Assembly (NCBI GenBank): GCA_903643055.1
Contig: CAHJWV010000410.1
Coordinates: 1 to 7,900, forward strand
Source: Burkholderiales bacterium
Lineage (GTDB): Bacteria > Pseudomonadota > Gammaproteobacteria > Burkholderiales > Burkholderiaceae
Direction of reading: 5' to 3'
Length of the DNA stretch: 7,900 nt
Shown here: one piece after another, positions 5,141-7,900 of the stretch
How the letters are laid out: the number at the start of each line of letters is the position of its first letter
Position numbering within the stretch: the stretch's first letter is position 1
Notes under the pieces: generated by a model
Seen by the model: only the letters and a program-made list of their open reading frames with translations
Databases searched by the model: none
Told to the model about the DNA's origin: nothing
Translations under genes and position numbers: made by a program

Positions 5141-6217
5141 ATGCAGAGCAAATCATTCAAGGCATTGTTGACCTTGGGCTGTGCCGCGGCCGTGAGCCTG
5201 GCGAATGCGGGCCCGGCGGCGGTCAGCGTGACGGATCGGGAAGGCCGGACCTATGTATTGGCTGCCGGTGACGCGAGCCTGCAAGGCTGGCGCCTGCCGG
5301 CCGTGCCGCCGCATCCCGAAGGCAACGAGCCGACGGCAGCACGGGTCGAGCTGGGGCGCAAGCTGTTTTTCGATCCGCGCCTGTCCGGTGACGGCAACAT
5401 GAGCTGCGCGAGTTGCCACAGCCCGATGCTGGGTTGGTCAGACGGGTTGCCGACCGCCAAGGGCTTCAAAAGCCAGGTGCTGGGCCGCGCCACGCCGACG
5501 GTCGTCAACACCGCCTTCAACAGCGTGCAGATGTGGGATGGCCGCAAGCATTCGCTGGAGGATCAGGCCATGGGCCCGATGGAGGCGAATGTCGAGATGA
5601 ATTCCGACCTGAACAAGCTGTTCGATTTCCTGAACGGCAACGCGGGCTACCGCACCTTGTTCGGCAATGCTTATCCGGGTGAAGCCATTTCTGTGGCGAC
5701 GGTGTCGAAGGCCGTGGCCAGCTTCGAGCGCACCCTGATCAGCAACAACGCGCCTTTCGATCGCTGGATCGCTGGCGACCGCGCAGCGATGACGCCAGAC
5801 CAGGTGCAGGGCTTTGCGTTGTTCGTTGACCCGGCCAAGGGCAATTGCGCGGCCTGCCACAGCGGCCCGAACTTCACCGACAACAGCTTCCACAACCTCG
5901 GCCTCGATTCATCGGTGAAGCCCGATGCCGACGCCGGCCGCTTTGCCATCCGCCCGGTGGCGGTGATGAAGGGCGCTTTCAAGACGCCGACCGTCCGCGA
6001 GGCGGCCAACACGGCGCCGTACTTTCATGACGGTTCGGCCAAGACCTTGGACGACGTGGTCGAGCATTACCGCAAGGGCGGCATCCGCCAGGCGAGCCTG
6101 TCGCCCGAGATGAAGCCTTTGAGCCTGACGCCGGGCGAGGTCCGGCAACTGGTGGCTTTTGTCGAAGCGCTGTCGACGCCGCCGAAGGCTTTCGAGGTGC
6201 CCGCGCTGCCGCGCTGA
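5141..6217 (+). CDS. Di-haem cytochrome c peroxidase family protein, MauG-like
   Basis: This 358-residue exported di-haem c-type enzyme belongs to the bacterial cytochrome c peroxidase/MauG family. The signal peptide is about residues 1-24 (hydrophobic 8-20, possible cleavage at ANA-G). LGRKLFFDPRLSGDGNMSC (71-89) leads into the first haem motif CASCH (89-93), and CAACH (236-240) binds the second haem. MWDGRKHSLEDQAMGP (131-146), FKTPTVRE (280-287) and TAPYFHDGS (291-299) are family signatures. Tyr310, in EHYRKGG, falls 14 residues after His296, where classical peroxidases carry the Met ligand of the high-potential haem and MauG carries Tyr294; this points to the MauG type. The ATG at 5141 has AGGA 8 nt upstream; ATGs at 5114 and 5132 and a GTG at 5105 are weaker. 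It is divergent from the cupredoxin/cytochrome c genes, its likely electron partners. No mau structural genes are present, so its substrate (peroxide or a protein side chain) is unknown. Confidence 0.93.
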   Translation: MQSKSFKALLTLGCAAAVSLANAGPAAVSVTDREGRTYVLAAGDASLQGWRLPAVPPHPEGNEPTAARVELGRKLFFDPRLSGDGNMSCASCHSPMLGWSDGLPTAKGFKSQVLGRATPTVVNTAFNSVQMWDGRKHSLEDQAMGPMEANVEMNSDLNKLFDFLNGNAGYRTLFGNAYPGEAISVATVSKAVASFERTLISNNAPFDRWIAGDRAAMTPDQVQGFALFVDPAKGNCAACHSGPNFTDNSFHNLGLDSSVKPDADAGRFAIRPVAVMKGAFKTPTVREAANTAPYFHDGSAKTLDDVVEHYRKGGIRQASLSPEMKPLSLTPGEVRQLVAFVEALSTPPKAFEVPALPR

Positions 6218-6232
6218 TCGTCTCGTGCAGGG

Positions 6233-6265
6233 CCTGCTGAGTTCCGATGGGCAGCAGGTTCATTT
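6233..6265 (+). terminator. Probable terminator of the di-haem enzyme gene
   Basis: CCTGCTG (6233-6239) and CAGCAGG (6252-6258) form a perfect 7-bp stem with a 12-nt loop, starting 15 nt past the stop codon. TTCATTT follows directly. The U-run is interrupted and the loop is long, so this is a moderate candidate for an intrinsic terminator. Confidence 0.42.
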
Positions 6266-6267
6266 CA

Positions 6268-6281
6268 GCTGATCGATCAGC
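6268..6281. repeat. 14-bp perfect palindrome between convergent genes
   Basis: GCTGATCGATCAGC is fully self-complementary and lies between the two candidate terminators. It may add to transcript-end structure on both strands. No other role can be read from the sequence. Confidence 0.3.
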
Positions 6282-6286
6282 AGCTA

Positions 6287-6326
6287 ACCGAACAGAAGAG
6301 CGCCAGATCGACGCCTGATCGGGCGC
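6287..6326 (-). terminator. Probable terminator of ppx
   Basis: GCGCC (6300-6304) pairs with GGCGC (6322-6326) and GATC (6306-6309) with GATC (6317-6320), with one mismatch between the two helices and a 7-nt loop. Read on the minus strand, the hairpin starts 12 nt past the ppx stop and is followed by TCTTCTGTT, a T-rich tract. This is the best intrinsic terminator candidate in the window. Confidence 0.48.
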
Positions 6327-6338
6327 CGATGCGCTGCT

Positions 6339-7883
6339 TCAGGCCCTGATCTGCAAGCGCAGCAAGTTGCTGCGCTCCCACACCGCCGCTTCTTCGTTGA
6401 GAAGAAACTGCGTGCGGGGGTTGGCGGCGGCCCAGCCGCTGGGCAAGGTCAGCACCGCGTTGCTGCCCTGGCGCTGCAGGTGCAGCATCTGCACATCGAT
6501 GTCGGCACGTGCATGGCATTTGATGATGGCCAGCCGCAGGCACAGCGCCTGCCAGGCAAAGGCATCCTGGGCCAGCATCGCCTCGACCTTGCGCAGGCCG
6601 CCGCGCTGGGCGAGCACCAGGTCGGCCAGGCGGCGCTGCTGCGATTGCGAGAAGCCGGCCGCATCCACATGGCCGATGAGGTAAGCGCTGTGGCGATGGT
6701 GATCGTGGTGCGACACCATCATGCCCATCTCATGCAGCGCGCCAGCCCAATCGAGCTCGCGCGAGAGCGTGGCCGAGGCGCTGTCGCTACGCGCAGCCAC
6801 TTGGCTATACAAGGTGCTGGCGACGAAGCGCACTCGGCTGGCCTGCGCGATGTCGACCTCGAAGCGGCGCTGCAGTTCGGCCACCGATTCATCGCGCACA
6901 TCGAGCTGCTCAGGACTGTGGCCTTCAGCGCCGGCGTTCAATCGCTCGTCGAGATCGAAGATCACGCCCTGGCGCAAGGCGCCGCGCGCCGGCTGCAGTT
7001 TCGAGATGTCGAAATGCGTGGCCAGGGTGTAGAGGATCGACAACCCGCCGGCGATCACGGCGCGGCGGTCTTCCTTCAGGCCGGGCAGGCTCAGCTTGTC
7101 GACGCGGCCGGCTCGCAGGCATTGCTCCATGCACCAGCGCAGGCCTTCTGGCGTGATCACGCCATTGGTGATGTTGCTGGCCGCCAGCAGTTGCGACACC
7201 GCGCCGGCCGTGCCTGATGAGCCGAGCGCTTCTTTCCAATGCTTGGCAGCGAAGGGCACGAGCGCTTCTTCGAGTTCGGCGCCGGCGGCCACCTGCGCTG
7301 CGCGGAAAGCCTGTTCGGTGAAGCGGCCTTCGCCGAAGTAGCGCATTGACAGGCTGACGCTGCCAACCTGGAACGATTCGGCGCGCAGTGGCGTGCGGCC
7401 CTGGCCGAGGATCATCTCGGTCGATCGGCCGCCGATGTCGATAACCAGCCGGCGCTCGTCCGAAGGTTGCAGGCGGGCGACGCCGGCATAGATCAAGCGC
7501 GCTTCTTCGCGGCCCGAGATCACTTCGATCGCATGGCCGAGCGCCGATTGCGCGCGGGCCAGGAACTGATCGCGGTTGCGTGCCTCGCGCAAGGTTTGCG
7601 TGGCGACGGCGCGCACCTGCACGGCTGCATAACCGTCCAGGCGTTGGGCGAATCGCTTCAGGCAGGCCAGGCCGCGCTCCATCGCGTCTTCGGTCAGCAG
7701 GCCTTGCTCGTCGAGACCGGCGCCGAGACGAACCGTTTCCTTCAGGTAGTCGATGCGGCGATAGCGGCCGGGGCTGAGCTGGCCGATCTCGAGCCGAAAG
7801 CTGTTGGAGCCCATATCGATGGACGCCAAATGATCGGGCCAGCGCAAGGCTTCGTTGGAAGAGGAGGGGCGGGTCAAGGTCAT
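6339..7883 (-). CDS. ppx: Exopolyphosphatase (Ppx/GppA family)
   Basis: This 514-residue cytoplasmic enzyme would remove terminal phosphates from polyphosphate; the related GppA activity on pppGpp cannot be excluded. The N-terminal actin-like fold has ASIDMGSNSFRLEI (20-33, phosphate-binding loop 1), SGREEARLIYAGV (123-135, which should include the catalytic Glu) and LVIDIGGRSTEMILG (146-160, loop 2). GSSGTAGAV (221-229) and VIAGGLSIL (276-284) are further family segments. The C-terminal half is HD-like, with HEMGMMVSHHDHHRHSAYLIGH at about 384-405. The length equals E. coli PPX (513). Loop 2 reads GGRST where E. coli has GGGST. At the ATG (7883) the GAAGG sits directly against the start; a TTG two codons on (7877) has better spacing and is an alternative start. 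The gene converges on the di-haem enzyme gene, with terminators between them. Together with ppk at the other end it frames a polyphosphate locus. Confidence 0.95.
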   Translation of the reverse strand: MTLTRPSSSNEALRWPDHLASIDMGSNSFRLEIGQLSPGRYRRIDYLKETVRLGAGLDEQGLLTEDAMERGLACLKRFAQRLDGYAAVQVRAVATQTLREARNRDQFLARAQSALGHAIEVISGREEARLIYAGVARLQPSDERRLVIDIGGRSTEMILGQGRTPLRAESFQVGSVSLSMRYFGEGRFTEQAFRAAQVAAGAELEEALVPFAAKHWKEALGSSGTAGAVSQLLAASNITNGVITPEGLRWCMEQCLRAGRVDKLSLPGLKEDRRAVIAGGLSILYTLATHFDISKLQPARGALRQGVIFDLDERLNAGAEGHSPEQLDVRDESVAELQRRFEVDIAQASRVRFVASTLYSQVAARSDSASATLSRELDWAGALHEMGMMVSHHDHHRHSAYLIGHVDAAGFSQSQQRRLADLVLAQRGGLRKVEAMLAQDAFAWQALCLRLAIIKCHARADIDVQMLHLQRQGSNAVLTLPSGWAAANPRTQFLLNEEAAVWERSNLLRLQIRA

Positions 7884-7900
7884 CCTTCGATTGTCCGGAC

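Noticed and set aside
5438..5893. Minus-strand frames inside the di-haem enzyme gene (5438-5893, 5671-6012)
   Set aside because: They are antisense to conserved haem motifs and carry no motif of their own.

Overview
The window is GC-rich, with strong G/C preference at third codon positions. Its proteins look like those of a betaproteobacterium, most likely a Burkholderiales member of the Leptothrix/Rubrivivax/Comamonadaceae type. This placement rests on protein character and codon use, not on a marker gene.

Layout. On the left, on the + strand, lie the C-terminal 240 residues of polyphosphate kinase (ppk) and, 26 nt later, sixA (phosphohistidine phosphatase). A strong hairpin separates sixA from a convergent, unrecognised 180-residue gene (1290-1832, - strand) with less biased codon use. 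Next comes a three-gene minus-strand set read from right to left: a small periplasmic cupredoxin (4514-4843), a single-haem cytochrome c (4107-4517, overlapping the cupredoxin stop by an ATGA), and a methyl-accepting chemotaxis protein (2078-4054, 52 nt further on). Divergent from it, across a 297-nt regulatory gap, is a di-haem MauG/cytochrome c peroxidase-family enzyme (5141-6217, + strand). On the right, convergent with that enzyme, is a full-length Ppx/GppA exopolyphosphatase (6339-7883, - strand).

How the genes may work together. The outer genes (ppk, sixA, ppx) form a phosphate/polyphosphate locus: PPK makes polyphosphate, PPX degrades it, and SixA removes phosphate from phosphohistidine proteins. 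The middle is a separate redox module. The cupredoxin, cytochrome c and di-haem enzyme would all be exported to the periplasm, where they could exchange electrons. The chemoreceptor appears to be co-transcribed with the two carriers, so its large periplasmic helical domain may read the redox state or a ligand tied to that chain. This link is an inference from gene order.

The most notable points are the cupredoxin-cytochrome-chemoreceptor operon; a tyrosine at the position expected for the MauG-type distal haem ligand, in a window with no methylamine dehydrogenase genes; and a 14-bp tandem repeat that sits on a possible promoter between the divergent units. No tRNA, rRNA, CRISPR array or insertion sequence was seen.
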